Notes: generated by a model not told the origin, from the letters alone. Counted from the first letter of the stretch, positions 47,540-56,525 are shown. The stretch is 64,000 bases of DNA from Bacteroidota bacterium (GCA_004322215.1 SCSM01000011.1:310001-374000); one strand, 5' to 3'. A program made the numbers and translations.

Positions 47540-49648
47540 ATGGAACAGAAAATAAATTATAAACTTGGTATTGATGTAGGTGGAACATTTACAGATTTTA
47601 TTCTTATTTCCGATACAGGAAATACTACAATTCACAAAACATTATCTACACCTGAAGATCCTTCAGTCGGTGTTATTACGGGAATTCAGGACCTTGCCGG
47701 TATGTTAGGAATAAGTCTTGCTCAATTGAGCAACGATATAGAAACAATCGTTCATGGTACAACGGTGGCAACAAATGCACTGCTGACTCTTAAAGGTTCT
47801 AAGACTGCACTTATAACTACTAAAGGATTCCGCGATGCTCTCGAAATGAGGAGAGGGATTAGGGAAGAACAATATAATAATCATTATAGAAACGTTCAGC
47901 CTCTCGTTCCACGTTATCTCCGGCTGACGGTTGATGAAAGAATTGATACAGAAGGAAATATACTTAAGAAAATTGATGAAACTGATTTAGATTCGGTTTA
48001 TGAAAAATTGAAAAATGAAAAAGTTGATGCAATTGCAATTTGTTTTATAAATTCATTCATTAATCATACTCACGAAGAAATTGCATTATCATATTTCAAA
48101 AATAAGTTCCCGGATTGCTTTATAACCGCTTCTGTCGAAGTACTGCCTTCAATCAGGTTCTACGAAAGAGTCAGCACAACTGTTGTTAATGCTTACATAG
48201 GACCAATAGTAGCAAATTACCTCGATAATCTCACATCGAAACTTGCTGAAATCAATTTCAAGGGAAAACTGCTGATTGTTCAATCTAACGGCGGAGTGGT
48301 TACACCTGAGATTGTAAAAAAATCACCTGCTGTTACTGTTCTGTCAGGTCCTGCGGCAGCACCGACAGCAGGAATATTTTATGCTAACCTGCTTGGCAAA
48401 AAGAATTGTATTACCGTTGACATGGGTGGTACAAGCTTCGATGCCAGTCTCGTTGTAGATAATCAGTGTCTTACAAGTACAGAGGGAGAAATTAACAGGT
48501 ATAAAATTGCATTGCCTTCACTTGATATTGTTACGATTGGTGCCGGAGGAGGAAGTATCGGATGGCTCAACAGCGGCGGACTGCTTCAGATGGGTCCACA
48601 GAGTGCGGGCGCCTCGCCGGGTCCCATTTGTTACGATAAAGGCGGTAAACTTCCCGCATGTACAGATGCTAATTTAATCTTAGGGTATTTGAATCCCGAT
48701 TATTTTGCAGGAGGTAAAATCAAATTAAATTTTGTTAAAACGCAAAAATTATTAGAAAAAGAACTTGCCTCAAAACTTGGATTATCTTTGATGGAAACTG
48801 CCGCAGGTATGTACAGAATTATCAACTCGAATATGGCACAAGGAGTCAGGCAGGTTTCAATCGAAAAAGGTCATGACCCGCGCGAGTTCTTGTTTATAGT
48901 TGCAGGCGGAGCCGGTGCTATTCACGCAGGAGAGATTTGCAAGGAACTTGAAATACCGATGTTCATGGTTCCAAATACAGCTTCGATTTTTTGTGCTGCC
49001 GGGATGCTGCTTGGTGATTTGAAGCATGATTATGTCCTTTCATTCCTTTCTTCTTTTTCTAAATTCGCTCAGAATGAATTTCTAAAACTTTACTCTCAGA
49101 TGAGAGACAAAGGCATGAACACTCTCATTTCAGAAGGAATCAAAAAAGAAAATATTGAATACGAGCCCATAATGGACCTCAGATACATAGGTCAGTACCA
49201 CGAAGTACAGCTTAATGTTGACTGGAAAGACATTGAAACCTGCAATCTTGAAAAAATATCCGATGAATTCCATAATGAACATAACCGGTTATACGGATAT
49301 TCTTTGAGAGAAGGAGCTGAAATAGAAATAATTAATATCCGGCTAAGATGTATTGGGAAAATTGAACGACCGAAATTCCTCTCCGAAAGTATTAAAAGTA
49401 TTCCTCTCGAAAAAGCATTTAAAGGAAACAGAAAAGCATTTATACCTGAAACAAATTCAATGAAGGAAGTTCCGGTATATAACGGAGATTTAGCAATCAG
49501 TAATAATAGAATCGAGGGTCCTGCAATTATCGAAAAATCGAATACCTCAATATTCATCAGCGAAAGTTACGATTGCATAGTAGATAAATATTGCTCTTTT
49601 ATTGTTTATAGTAAGAAGGATTTTCCGGAGGGGTATAAATTGTGGTAA
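47540..49648 (+). CDS. hyuA: Hydantoinase/oxoprolinase A-type subunit (ATP-hydrolysing)
   Basis: The 702-residue product begins with an actin-like ATPase fold: LGIDVGGTFTDFILI, a phosphate loop IVHGTTVATNALL, and VTVDMGGTSFDASLVVDN near residue 295. This family includes N-methylhydantoinase, 5-oxoprolinase and acetone/acetophenone carboxylase subunits, all of which couple ATP use to cyclic amide opening or carboxylation. The B-type subunit (52953) is the expected partner, normally adjacent, but here about 3.3 kb away. The last 29 codons are duplicated at 52005-52091, beyond a cassette of accessory genes. The intact C-terminal sequence and stop indicate that the gene is functional. Confidence 0.92.
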   Translation: MEQKINYKLGIDVGGTFTDFILISDTGNTTIHKTLSTPEDPSVGVITGIQDLAGMLGISLAQLSNDIETIVHGTTVATNALLTLKGSKTALITTKGFRDALEMRRGIREEQYNNHYRNVQPLVPRYLRLTVDERIDTEGNILKKIDETDLDSVYEKLKNEKVDAIAICFINSFINHTHEEIALSYFKNKFPDCFITASVEVLPSIRFYERVSTTVVNAYIGPIVANYLDNLTSKLAEINFKGKLLIVQSNGGVVTPEIVKKSPAVTVLSGPAAAPTAGIFYANLLGKKNCITVDMGGTSFDASLVVDNQCLTSTEGEINRYKIALPSLDIVTIGAGGGSIGWLNSGGLLQMGPQSAGASPGPICYDKGGKLPACTDANLILGYLNPDYFAGGKIKLNFVKTQKLLEKELASKLGLSLMETAAGMYRIINSNMAQGVRQVSIEKGHDPREFLFIVAGGAGAIHAGEICKELEIPMFMVPNTASIFCAAGMLLGDLKHDYVLSFLSSFSKFAQNEFLKLYSQMRDKGMNTLISEGIKKENIEYEPIMDLRYIGQYHEVQLNVDWKDIETCNLEKISDEFHNEHNRLYGYSLREGAEIEIINIRLRCIGKIERPKFLSESIKSIPLEKAFKGNRKAFIPETNSMKEVPVYNGDLAISNNRIEGPAIIEKSNTSIFISESYDCIVDKYCSFIVYSKKDFPEGYKLW
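49552..49638 (+). repeat. Direct repeat, left copy (within the hyuA 3' end)
   Basis: These 87 bases match 52005-52091 without gaps, with six mismatches by my count (about 93% identity). They encode ISESYDCIVDKYCSF and the rest of the HyuA C terminus. The repeat bounds the AT-rich cassette. Confidence 0.9.
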
Positions 49649-49660
49649 TTTGGAGTATAT

Positions 49661-50272
49661 ATGAATGATAGACCCAAAGCTTTTTTTAGTTGTTCTTTAC
49701 TTACTGAAGATTTTGCTTTTAATGCAATTATTGAAAGTATCATTGTAAGATATGGTTTTGAAATTAGAGGAGGTATTGGAAGATATCATTTCTCTCCTGA
49801 ACCTATATCTATTCAAATGAAAAAAGAAATGGATATTTCAGAATGCTTAATTGTTGCTGGTGCAGGAAGATATTTTCAAGAAAATATACATACTCATCAG
49901 TTGTCTTTTAGTATGTCTGAAACAATTGTTGCTGAGATAGGTATGGCAATTCAAAAGACCATACCTATTGTAGCTTTTTTAGCACCAAATGTATCACCTG
50001 GGAATTTATTACCAGCAATAACTCAATATATTAATCCAAAATATAATAACAAAATTGGGAAGTATTACTATGATAATGATCAAATTGACAAAACAATTTA
50101 TAATTGTTTTAATATAATCAATGAAAAAAGAAAAGTAGCAAATAAGAAGAATTTAAAAGATGGACTATTAAAATTGGGTGCAGTGTTTGGTGTGATTGGT
50201 GTAGGTTCAATAATATTATCCTTATTTGAAGAAGATGAACCACCAAAAATGAAAAATACAAAGAAAAAATAG
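49661..50272 (+). CDS. TIR-like/nucleotide-hydrolase-like protein with C-terminal membrane helix
   Basis: I infer a TIR-like Rossmann fold, not a proven one. The N terminus AFFSCSLLTEDFAFNAIIES resembles strand/helix 1 of TIR-like domains. MDISECLIVAGAGRYFQE resembles strand B. SETIVAEIGMAIQKTIPIVAFL has the E-x-G-x-A helix where TIR-like and deoxyribosyltransferase-like enzymes place a catalytic Glu (Glu92 here). Residues about 168-189 form a membrane helix, followed by a short charged tail. It is the first gene of the cassette and starts 12 bases after hyuA. Base composition is strongly AT-rich. It may be a membrane-tethered NAD-consuming effector; a simple nucleotide-binding role is also possible. 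Confidence 0.55.
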   Translation: MNDRPKAFFSCSLLTEDFAFNAIIESIIVRYGFEIRGGIGRYHFSPEPISIQMKKEMDISECLIVAGAGRYFQENIHTHQLSFSMSETIVAEIGMAIQKTIPIVAFLAPNVSPGNLLPAITQYINPKYNNKIGKYYYDNDQIDKTIYNCFNIINEKRKVANKKNLKDGLLKLGAVFGVIGVGSIILSLFEEDEPPKMKNTKKK

Positions 50273-50303
50273 AAATATTTTGAATATAAAAAGGAGATTT
50301 CTC

Positions 50304-51698
50304 ATGAAAAAATTCTATGTTCTATTGATGATTTTATTTATGGCAACTTCTTCCTATGTAATTTCTAATGATCTTGATAGTTTAAAGAAAGTGATTGAAA
50401 AAATCAATTTAGATCATGAAAAATTAAAAGATAAAGTTGAAAGTCAGTCAAAAAATATGGAGATACTTTTTTATGTTTTAGTTGGTGTCCTATCTATTGG
50501 TGGTTTGACTTCTTTAGTTGGCTGGTTTAGAAACGAAACTAGAACACAACGAGAGCATAATCTTTCAAAAAACACAATTGATATGGTTAATGAAATTCTT
50601 AATTTAACAGTTGGAGCAAATAAAAAAGCATTAGAATCAAAAAGCAATTGGCTTAATTTAACAAGTGAAGATTTGACAAGAAGAGCATCTGAATTAATTG
50701 ATAAATCCAAGGATAAAAATGTTTTGATTAATAATAATGAAAGTATATATGAAATTAGTAAAATATCTGAGGAAATACCAGTTTTAAAAAATAATATAAA
50801 AGTATGGGGAGAGAATATTGAAATATCACTAAAGTGTTTATTTATTAGAGCATTAGATTTACACATAAATCAAAAATTCGATGCCGCAATAGAAACATGG
50901 AAAGAAGTTTATGAAAGCAAACATTCTGATATAGATGATTTAAAAAAAGAAGCTCATTATTGGACAGGATGTGAGTATAATAATTTAGGCGAGTATGAAA
51001 AAGCTTTAGAACAATTTGATTTTGCTTTGGAAATTGTAAAAAATGCAAAAGATATAGAAAAATTTGAAATAGAAAGAATTATTTTAGAAACTAGATTTTT
51101 TAATAAAGATAACGATAACGAAGAAAATATTTTAGAAGGTTTTAGTGAATTATATGAAAAAATAAGTAAATCAAATGAACATGGTATAGATGATCTCAAA
51201 TCAAAAATTGCCAATAGTTATGCAAATATTTATTTTTCTAAAGGATTTAATTTACAAAAAAAAGCAAAAGATGATGAAGCAAGAAAATATTATGAAGAAA
51301 CAAAGAAATATTATCAAATAGGTTCTAATAATTATTTTTCTAAATTAAATTTAGCTGAAACAAATTATAGGTTAGGTAAAGAAAATATTAAAGAAGATTT
51401 TATTGATATAAAAAATAGAGCAAAAATTAGGTATCTTAATAAAAAAGAACCAAGAACTAAAGTTTCAGAATGCGCAATTAATTTTATATTCGCCCTACGT
51501 CTTCAAGAAAATATTCAAGAAATTGAAAAGAAGTATAAAGATGTAATAAGGGATATTTATTCTGTAAATGATAGATTAACAATTTATTCACCAATAAGAA
51601 AATTAAATGTTGATAGAGGAGAATTCGAAAATGATATTGATTTCCTTTTGAAAGAACATAATGATAATAAGGTAATTTTAAAAAACGTAAGAACCTAA
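50304..51698 (+). CDS. Membrane-anchored TPR protein (cassette gene 2)
   Basis: The ORF track starts at a TTG (50280), but AAGGAG lies seven bases before the ATG at 50304, which gives 464 residues. The N terminus is a signal-anchor (FYVLLMILFMATSSYVIS), followed by a short coiled coil and a second membrane helix (ILFYVLVGVLSIGGLTSLVGW). The rest is helical and contains tetratricopeptide-like repeats: KKEAHYWTGCEYNNLGEYEKALEQFDFAL. It starts 31 bases after the TIR-like gene. The two probably act together at the membrane. Very low GC (13 of 60 bases in 51241-51300). No family name is recognised. Confidence 0.65.
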   Translation: MKKFYVLLMILFMATSSYVISNDLDSLKKVIEKINLDHEKLKDKVESQSKNMEILFYVLVGVLSIGGLTSLVGWFRNETRTQREHNLSKNTIDMVNEILNLTVGANKKALESKSNWLNLTSEDLTRRASELIDKSKDKNVLINNNESIYEISKISEEIPVLKNNIKVWGENIEISLKCLFIRALDLHINQKFDAAIETWKEVYESKHSDIDDLKKEAHYWTGCEYNNLGEYEKALEQFDFALEIVKNAKDIEKFEIERIILETRFFNKDNDNEENILEGFSELYEKISKSNEHGIDDLKSKIANSYANIYFSKGFNLQKKAKDDEARKYYEETKKYYQIGSNNYFSKLNLAETNYRLGKENIKEDFIDIKNRAKIRYLNKKEPRTKVSECAINFIFALRLQENIQEIEKKYKDVIRDIYSVNDRLTIYSPIRKLNVDRGEFENDIDFLLKEHNDNKVILKNVRT

Positions 51699-51739
51699 TG
51701 AAAAAGAATGGATTAATTTTATGGAAAGGGAAAAATAAT

Positions 51740-51976
51740 ATGGATGAATGTCTAATCTGTGGTTCCAAACATTTTACAGAGCAGAAAGTAAATAAAGTCT
51801 ATGAAATTGACGGCAGCCCTGTCATTGTTCAAAATATTCCTGCTCATGTATGCAATAATTGCGGAGAAAAGTATTTCGAAGGCGAAACTCATGATAAAAT
51901 CATGAAAATGGTCTATAGTAATGAGATAGCAACCGAAACAGTTGAAGCGAAATCTTATGAGTTTATGGTGGAATGA
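51740..51976 (+). CDS. YgiT-type (MqsA-like) zinc-finger protein without toxin partner
   Basis: CLICGSKHFTEQ and CNNCGEKYFEGETHDKI form the two CxxC pairs of the YgiT/MqsA zinc finger, with VPVIVQNIPAHV-like sequence (SPVIVQNIPAHVC) between them. The HTH half found in MqsA is absent, so this is the short form that usually pairs with a small toxin. No such toxin is adjacent. The ORF track begins at 51698, overlapping the TPR stop; the ATG at 51740, preceded by AAAGGG, matches the usual start. It is the last gene before the right-hand hyuA repeat. Confidence 0.78.
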   Translation: MDECLICGSKHFTEQKVNKVYEIDGSPVIVQNIPAHVCNNCGEKYFEGETHDKIMKMVYSNEIATETVEAKSYEFMVE

Positions 51977-52002
51977 AAAACTTTAATCCTTCAATTTTTA
52001 CC

Positions 52003-52098
52003 AAATTCATCAGCGAAAGTTACGATTGCATAGTAGATAAATATTGTTCTTTAATAGTTTATAATAAAAAGGCTTTTCCGGAGGGGTATAAGGTTTAG
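52003..52098 (+). pseudogene. Detached C-terminal fragment of hyuA
   Basis: This in-frame remnant reads KFISESYDCIVDKYCSLIVY and continues to FPEGYKV then a stop, matching the last 29 residues of HyuA. It has no upstream hyuA sequence. It may be the original 3' end displaced by the cassette or a trace of a second hyuA copy. Confidence 0.85.
52005..52091 (+). repeat. Direct repeat, right copy
   Basis: Gapless 87-base match to 49552-49638 with six mismatches. Most differences are in the 3' third, and several are third-codon or conservative changes, so the copies diverged while still under coding constraint or for a limited time. Confidence 0.9.
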
Positions 52099-52180
52099 GT
52101 GTTTTGAGTTGAATGATGATTGTGAAGAGTTGGATTTTGAGGATTTTAATTGAATTTATTTAGATATATAAGAAATCAAT

Positions 52181-52819
52181 ATGAGTATTAAGAAACCACA
52201 TTTTCAAATTGATAAAGAGTATGAGACTCTTAGAACTGAATTATTTAAAGTTCGGCAGTACATTTTCGAAAGACCAATAATAATAATTACTGGAAGCATT
52301 GCATTAATTCAATTAATTGAAAAACAATATTCAATCTACTTACCAATTATAATAATTGGTTTGTTGTTGTTTAATTTATGGTTTACAGTAAATAGATGGC
52401 GAAGCATGGCAAGAATTCTTGCCTATATTCAAATTGTACTTGAGAACGAAGATAGTAACTGGTATGGTTGGGAGACATCTCTTAGATATTTTAGAAAATG
52501 GATAAAACATAAAAATATTAATGTTAATAAAATTATTATTAATAAGGAAAAAGATATTGGTTACGCAGGTTATTTCCCGATTATTTATTTTGTACATATA
52601 TTTTTAACAATTTGTGTATCAATTGTACTTTTTATCTATACATTATTGAATGATGAGATGTTAAATTTGATAGTTTTAATAATTACTTTAATATGCTTGT
52701 TTATTTTTTTAATTTATGCATTTAACGTTAGTCCTAAAAAGATAAGACCCAACGTTGAGAGAAATAGGATAGTTTGGATAGAAGTGTTTGAACATTGGGA
52801 AGAGTTAGATACAAATTAA
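52181..52819 (+). CDS. Four-helix membrane protein (uncharacterised)
   Basis: The 212-residue protein shows four hydrophobic helices in two pairs: PIIIITGSIALIQLIEKQYS and IIIIGLLLFNLWFTV, then FPIIYFVHIFLTICVSIVLF and LNLIVLIITLICLFIFLIYAF. Between them is a soluble region of about 60 residues (RSMARILAYIQIVLENEDSNWYGWE). No family is recognised. It lies outside the right repeat but before hyuB, and is AT-rich like the cassette, so it is likely also acquired. A SLATT-like or other effector-type membrane protein is conceivable, but nothing in the sequence confirms that. Confidence 0.6.
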   Translation: MSIKKPHFQIDKEYETLRTELFKVRQYIFERPIIIITGSIALIQLIEKQYSIYLPIIIIGLLLFNLWFTVNRWRSMARILAYIQIVLENEDSNWYGWETSLRYFRKWIKHKNINVNKIIINKEKDIGYAGYFPIIYFVHIFLTICVSIVLFIYTLLNDEMLNLIVLIITLICLFIFLIYAFNVSPKKIRPNVERNRIVWIEVFEHWEELDTN

Positions 52820-52952
52820 AAAATATTTTAGAAGAAATAATGAGACATTTTTTATTATTTATTTTTGTCTTTATAAATTGTTTTTGAGTTGAATCTTTTG
52901 AAAATTCAATAATCAAAAAAACATAAAATTTAATAAATAAAATCATATAATA

Positions 52953-54623
52953 ATGAAACAAATTGATAAAATATTAGTATCCATTTTTCAGCGGTCGTTT
53001 AAATCAATTACCGATGAAATGAGTATCTCGCTAACGAAAACCACAAGGTCACCTATTTTGTGCGAAGCGAAGGATTTTGTTACGGGTTTGTATGATGCAA
53101 AAGGTCAAATGCTCGAGCAAACAGAAAACCTCCCAATCCTTTCTTTTTCGTTAGGTCCTGTGTGTAAAGTTATAATTGACTTTTTCGGTGAGGAGATTTA
53201 TCCGGGTGATGTGATTATTCATAATGATGTTTTTTCGATGGGAAATCAAAATAATGACGTTGCAATCTTCAAACCGATTTTTTATAATGATGCACTGATT
53301 GGATGGTCTGCCGCTAAGGGACATCAGGCTGATATTGGAGGTGCAGTGCAGGGAGGATACAATCCTAATGCAACTGAAGTATGGGAAGAAGCTTTGAGAA
53401 TACCTGCTGTAAAATTATTTGAAAAAGGCAAGCTAAGGAAAGATGTCTGGAATCTGATTTTTGCAAACATCAGATTGCAGATGGTTCAGGAAGATATAAT
53501 GGCACAAATCGGTGCTTGCACGCTTGGAGAAAGAAGATTGCAGGCTTTGGTGGAAAAGTATGGCATTGATGTTTTTGAATCACATAAACTGGAGCTATTC
53601 CGTTCCACTGAAAAAATGATGAAAGCTGAAATCAGGGGAATACCGAATGGTATCTATGAAGGCGACAGCAGGGTTTATTATGACGGAAAGCATCCCGGTA
53701 CAAAATTCAATATTCACTCAAAAATAACAGTCGAAGATGAATCCATTACTTTTGATTTTTCAGATTCGTCACCTCAGACAGACGGATTTGTGAACGGAAC
53801 TTATACATCAACTTGTTCGGCGATTACATTAACTTTTTTGCAAACAGTAAATCCGAACATACCGCATAATGAGGGAATGATAAAACCGCTCAAGTATATC
53901 GTACCTGTTAGTACCATTTTGAATGCAGCATATCCAAAGGCAACTACATTTGGGAATCATTTATGCCCTCAGGTTGCCGACTCGATTTTCAAAGCATTGT
54001 CTTCCGCAATTCCTGAGCGAGTAACAGCAGGATGGAATCATTTGCTTTGTTCATTGTTTACGGGATTACATCCGCGCACAGGAAGGAAATATGTAGATAT
54101 TTGCTTTATGGGACTAAAGGGAGGTTCAGGTGCTTTGGAAGGTGATGATGGATATGACCATATTGGAATGATAGACGCCTCTGGAGGTGTGCTTGACCAG
54201 GATTATGAAATGTATGAGAGGCAAACGCCTCATTTAATTTTAAAGCATGAATATATGGCAGATTCTGCAGGAGCAGGCAAATGGAGAGGAGGATTAGGTG
54301 TTGAAACTGTAATTAAAATTGGGGCTGATGATACGAAAATGGTTGTCTTCGGCGATGGTGATGTTGAGCCGTCTTACGGTTTAAACGGGGGAAAGCAGGG
54401 AACATTAAATAAAATTACAATAACCTATCCTGATGGAAAAGAAGTAACACCAATGAGCAAAGACCTTGTTAACGATATACCAAAAGGGACAATATACAGA
54501 CAAGTTGCAGGAGGCGGAGGTGGCTACGGAAATCCAAAAGAAAGAGACAGGGATAAGGTTTTGAATGATGTGAAGAATGAGGTTGTTTCTAATGACAAAG
54601 CAAAAGAAGAATATTATTATTAA
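52953..54623 (+). CDS. hyuB: Hydantoinase/oxoprolinase B-type subunit
   Basis: The 556-residue product matches the B subunit family: ITDEMSISLTKTTRSPILCE at the N terminus, GDVIIHNDVFSMGNQNNDVAIF, and the glycine-rich ends GGLGVETVIKIG and QVAGGGGGYGNPKERD. B subunits carry the amidohydrolase or carboxylase active site, with the A subunit providing ATP hydrolysis. Its partner hyuA is separated by the accessory cassette and the membrane-protein gene, so the two may now be expressed from distinct signals. GC in the sampled line 53281-53340 (27 of 60) is about twice that of the cassette. Confidence 0.93.
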   Translation: MKQIDKILVSIFQRSFKSITDEMSISLTKTTRSPILCEAKDFVTGLYDAKGQMLEQTENLPILSFSLGPVCKVIIDFFGEEIYPGDVIIHNDVFSMGNQNNDVAIFKPIFYNDALIGWSAAKGHQADIGGAVQGGYNPNATEVWEEALRIPAVKLFEKGKLRKDVWNLIFANIRLQMVQEDIMAQIGACTLGERRLQALVEKYGIDVFESHKLELFRSTEKMMKAEIRGIPNGIYEGDSRVYYDGKHPGTKFNIHSKITVEDESITFDFSDSSPQTDGFVNGTYTSTCSAITLTFLQTVNPNIPHNEGMIKPLKYIVPVSTILNAAYPKATTFGNHLCPQVADSIFKALSSAIPERVTAGWNHLLCSLFTGLHPRTGRKYVDICFMGLKGGSGALEGDDGYDHIGMIDASGGVLDQDYEMYERQTPHLILKHEYMADSAGAGKWRGGLGVETVIKIGADDTKMVVFGDGDVEPSYGLNGGKQGTLNKITITYPDGKEVTPMSKDLVNDIPKGTIYRQVAGGGGGYGNPKERDRDKVLNDVKNEVVSNDKAKEEYYY

Positions 54624-54700
54624 TTTTGAGTTTTGAGAATAAAACTGAATAATAAATATGGATTATCTAATAAAATGGTACTTAAATAAGTTTAATTAAT

Positions 54701-54892
54701 ATGAAAAAAATGCAAAAAATAGAATTAATTGTTGAAGAGATAAAGCTGTTACAAGAAGAACAGATAGATATTGTTCATACTTTTATCTCTAAATTTTGTT
54801 CTTCTGATGCGGATCCTATTTATGCTGATAAAGATAAGTATGATGGGGATATCCCTGAAGATATAGCATTAAACCATGATTCATATTTATAG
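54701..54892 (+). CDS. Small protein upstream of a nucleotidyltransferase
   Basis: The 63-residue product has two parts: a helical N terminus (KIELIVEEIKLLQEEQIDIVHTFI) and an acidic C terminus (DKYDGDIPEDIALNHDSYL). I do not recognise a family. It lies 12 bases before the MNT gene and may be its antitoxin-like partner, by position only. Confidence 0.5.
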   Translation: MKKMQKIELIVEEIKLLQEEQIDIVHTFISKFCSSDADPIYADKDKYDGDIPEDIALNHDSYL

Positions 54893-54904
54893 GGAATAGT
54901 ATAT

Positions 54905-55222
54905 ATGGCTAAGATCCCAGCTCAAATAATTGAAATTATTAAAAAATTTATAGAAAGGGCTTTGGAAGATAATATTCATATATCTCAGGCTGTTCTTTTC
55001 GGAAGTTATGCCAGAGGAACTAACAACGAATGGAGCGATATTGATGTTGCAGTTGTATCAGATGATTTTGAAGGTATCAGGATATTTGATAATAAAAAAA
55101 TCAGGAAAGCGAAATTAAAAACAAGTATTGACCTTGAAACTCATCCGTACAGGCCTGAGGATTTTACATCAGATAATCCTTTCGTACAAGAAATTTTGGA
55201 GTATGGGATAAGAATTGTTTAG
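54905..55222 (+). CDS. MNT-type minimal nucleotidyltransferase (copy 1)
   Basis: The 105-residue protein contains the polymerase-beta fold signature LFGSYARGTNNEWSDIDVAVV, where GSxARG and DxD form the metal/nucleotide site. Family members form pairs with HEPN proteins, in which the MNT antitoxin AMPylates the HEPN toxin. No HEPN gene is next to it. The C-terminal LETHPYRPEDFTSDNPFVQEI is shared with the second copy at 59804-60136. Confidence 0.87.
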   Translation: MAKIPAQIIEIIKKFIERALEDNIHISQAVLFGSYARGTNNEWSDIDVAVVSDDFEGIRIFDNKKIRKAKLKTSIDLETHPYRPEDFTSDNPFVQEILEYGIRIV

Positions 55223-55330
55223 ATAATAATTTATCTTTCTTTTTAGTAACCCTGGAGAATTGAAAATTGTTTTTTAAAAACATAATCTCAAATCAAAATA
55301 ACAATATAAGAATGAAAATAAAATAATTTT

Positions 55331-56461
55331 ATGGATTATCAACTAAATGAAACTCAGCTCTTGATCCAGCAAACTTTTAAAAGTTTTGTTGATGCCCGTG
55401 TAAAACCGCAGGCTGAGCAAATTGATGTTAATAAAGAGTTTCCGCATGAATTGTTTAAAGCTGTGGGTGAACTTGGATTTTATGGGATGAGGTATCCGGT
55501 TGAATCAGGAGGAAGCGGGCTCGATATTCTTTCCTACTGTCTCGCTGTTACCGAACTTGCAAGAGGTTCTTTGTCGCTTGCAGCTGCTTGTTCAATGCAG
55601 TCTCTAATGGCTACATATTTCTTATACAGGTTCGGGGACGATGAGATTAAAACTAATTATTTTTCTCCTGCTTTGAAAGGAGAGAAAATCGGTACAATTT
55701 GCATGACTGAACCCAATGCTGGAAGTGATTTGAATAATATAACAACCACAGCCAAAGTAATTGATGATGGATTTATTTTAAACGGTCAGAAGATTTGGAT
55801 AACATCGGCTACTGTTGCAGATTTTATGACAGTGCTGTCAAGAACAGACAACCACGAAAAACTCTCTATCTTTTTTGTACCGTCTAACTTTGAAGGAGTG
55901 CATATAGGTAAAAGCATTGATAAGCTCGGAGTGCGAGGTTCTGTTACAAGTGAAGTCTCATTCGATAATGTCAAAATTCCAATAAATTATTTGCTTGGTA
56001 AAATTGGTGAAGGTACTAATTGCCTATTTGAAATACTTGCTGAAATAAGAATAATGACTGCTGCACTGGCTTATGGAGTATCTATCGCTGCTTATGAAGA
56101 TTCCCTGGAATATGCGAAAACACGAGTACAGTTCGGAAAGCCAATCGGTAAATTTCAGTTGATACAGGAAAAATTTGCAGATATGGCTGTCAAACTTGAA
56201 ACTACTAAGCAAATGCTTTACCATGCAGCAAGGCTTTGCGACCTTAACTTGCCCCGGCAAAAGGAAGCCGCAATCGTGAAATTATATGCATCGGAATGTG
56301 CAAATTCAATCTGCGATGAAGCATCGAGAGTTATGGCATCTTACGGCTATGCAATGGAATATCCCATGCAGAGATACCTTCGAGATGCAAGGTTCACTCT
56401 TATTGGGGGCGGCACAAACGAAATTCTGAAAATAAATATTGCCAAAGAACTCGGACTCTAA
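55331..56461 (+). CDS. Acyl-CoA dehydrogenase (possible non-standard catalytic base)
   Basis: The 376-residue flavoprotein has the FAD/substrate motifs ICMTEPNAGSDLNNI and FILNGQKIWITSAT, with RVQFGKPIGKFQLIQEKFADM later. These are full-length ACAD features. The usual C-terminal catalytic Glu in EGT reads IGGGTNEIL. The alternative position used by isovaleryl-CoA dehydrogenase, next to the helix G arginine, is Ile in LAEIRIM, with a Glu one place earlier. The catalytic base is therefore uncertain. It lies in the CoA-ester cluster between hyuB and the mutase genes, where it may oxidise or reduce a branched acyl-CoA. Confidence 0.92.
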   Translation: MDYQLNETQLLIQQTFKSFVDARVKPQAEQIDVNKEFPHELFKAVGELGFYGMRYPVESGGSGLDILSYCLAVTELARGSLSLAAACSMQSLMATYFLYRFGDDEIKTNYFSPALKGEKIGTICMTEPNAGSDLNNITTTAKVIDDGFILNGQKIWITSATVADFMTVLSRTDNHEKLSIFFVPSNFEGVHIGKSIDKLGVRGSVTSEVSFDNVKIPINYLLGKIGEGTNCLFEILAEIRIMTAALAYGVSIAAYEDSLEYAKTRVQFGKPIGKFQLIQEKFADMAVKLETTKQMLYHAARLCDLNLPRQKEAAIVKLYASECANSICDEASRVMASYGYAMEYPMQRYLRDARFTLIGGGTNEILKINIAKELGL

Positions 56462-56468
56462 GAAAGTT

Positions 56469-56496
56469 TTAAGTTTTAAGTTTTAAGTGTTAAGTT
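56469..56496 (+). repeat. Left inverted arm of the four-helix-bundle element
   Basis: These 28 bases pair with 56903-56930 at 24 positions. The arm is built from a tandem aagtttt unit. It begins 7 bases after the acyl-CoA dehydrogenase stop. Confidence 0.75.
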
Positions 56497-56525
56497 GAAT
56501 TTATGAAATAACTTAAATTTTGAAA

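Noticed and set aside
51698-51976. Longer start for the YgiT zinc-finger gene at 51698
   Set aside because: The extra 14 residues are not part of the family, and an AAAGGG precedes the ATG at 51740.
49639-52004. Integrase, recombinase or transposase in the cassette
   Set aside because: All three ORFs were read; none has recombinase motifs. The cassette therefore cannot be called a self-mobile element.
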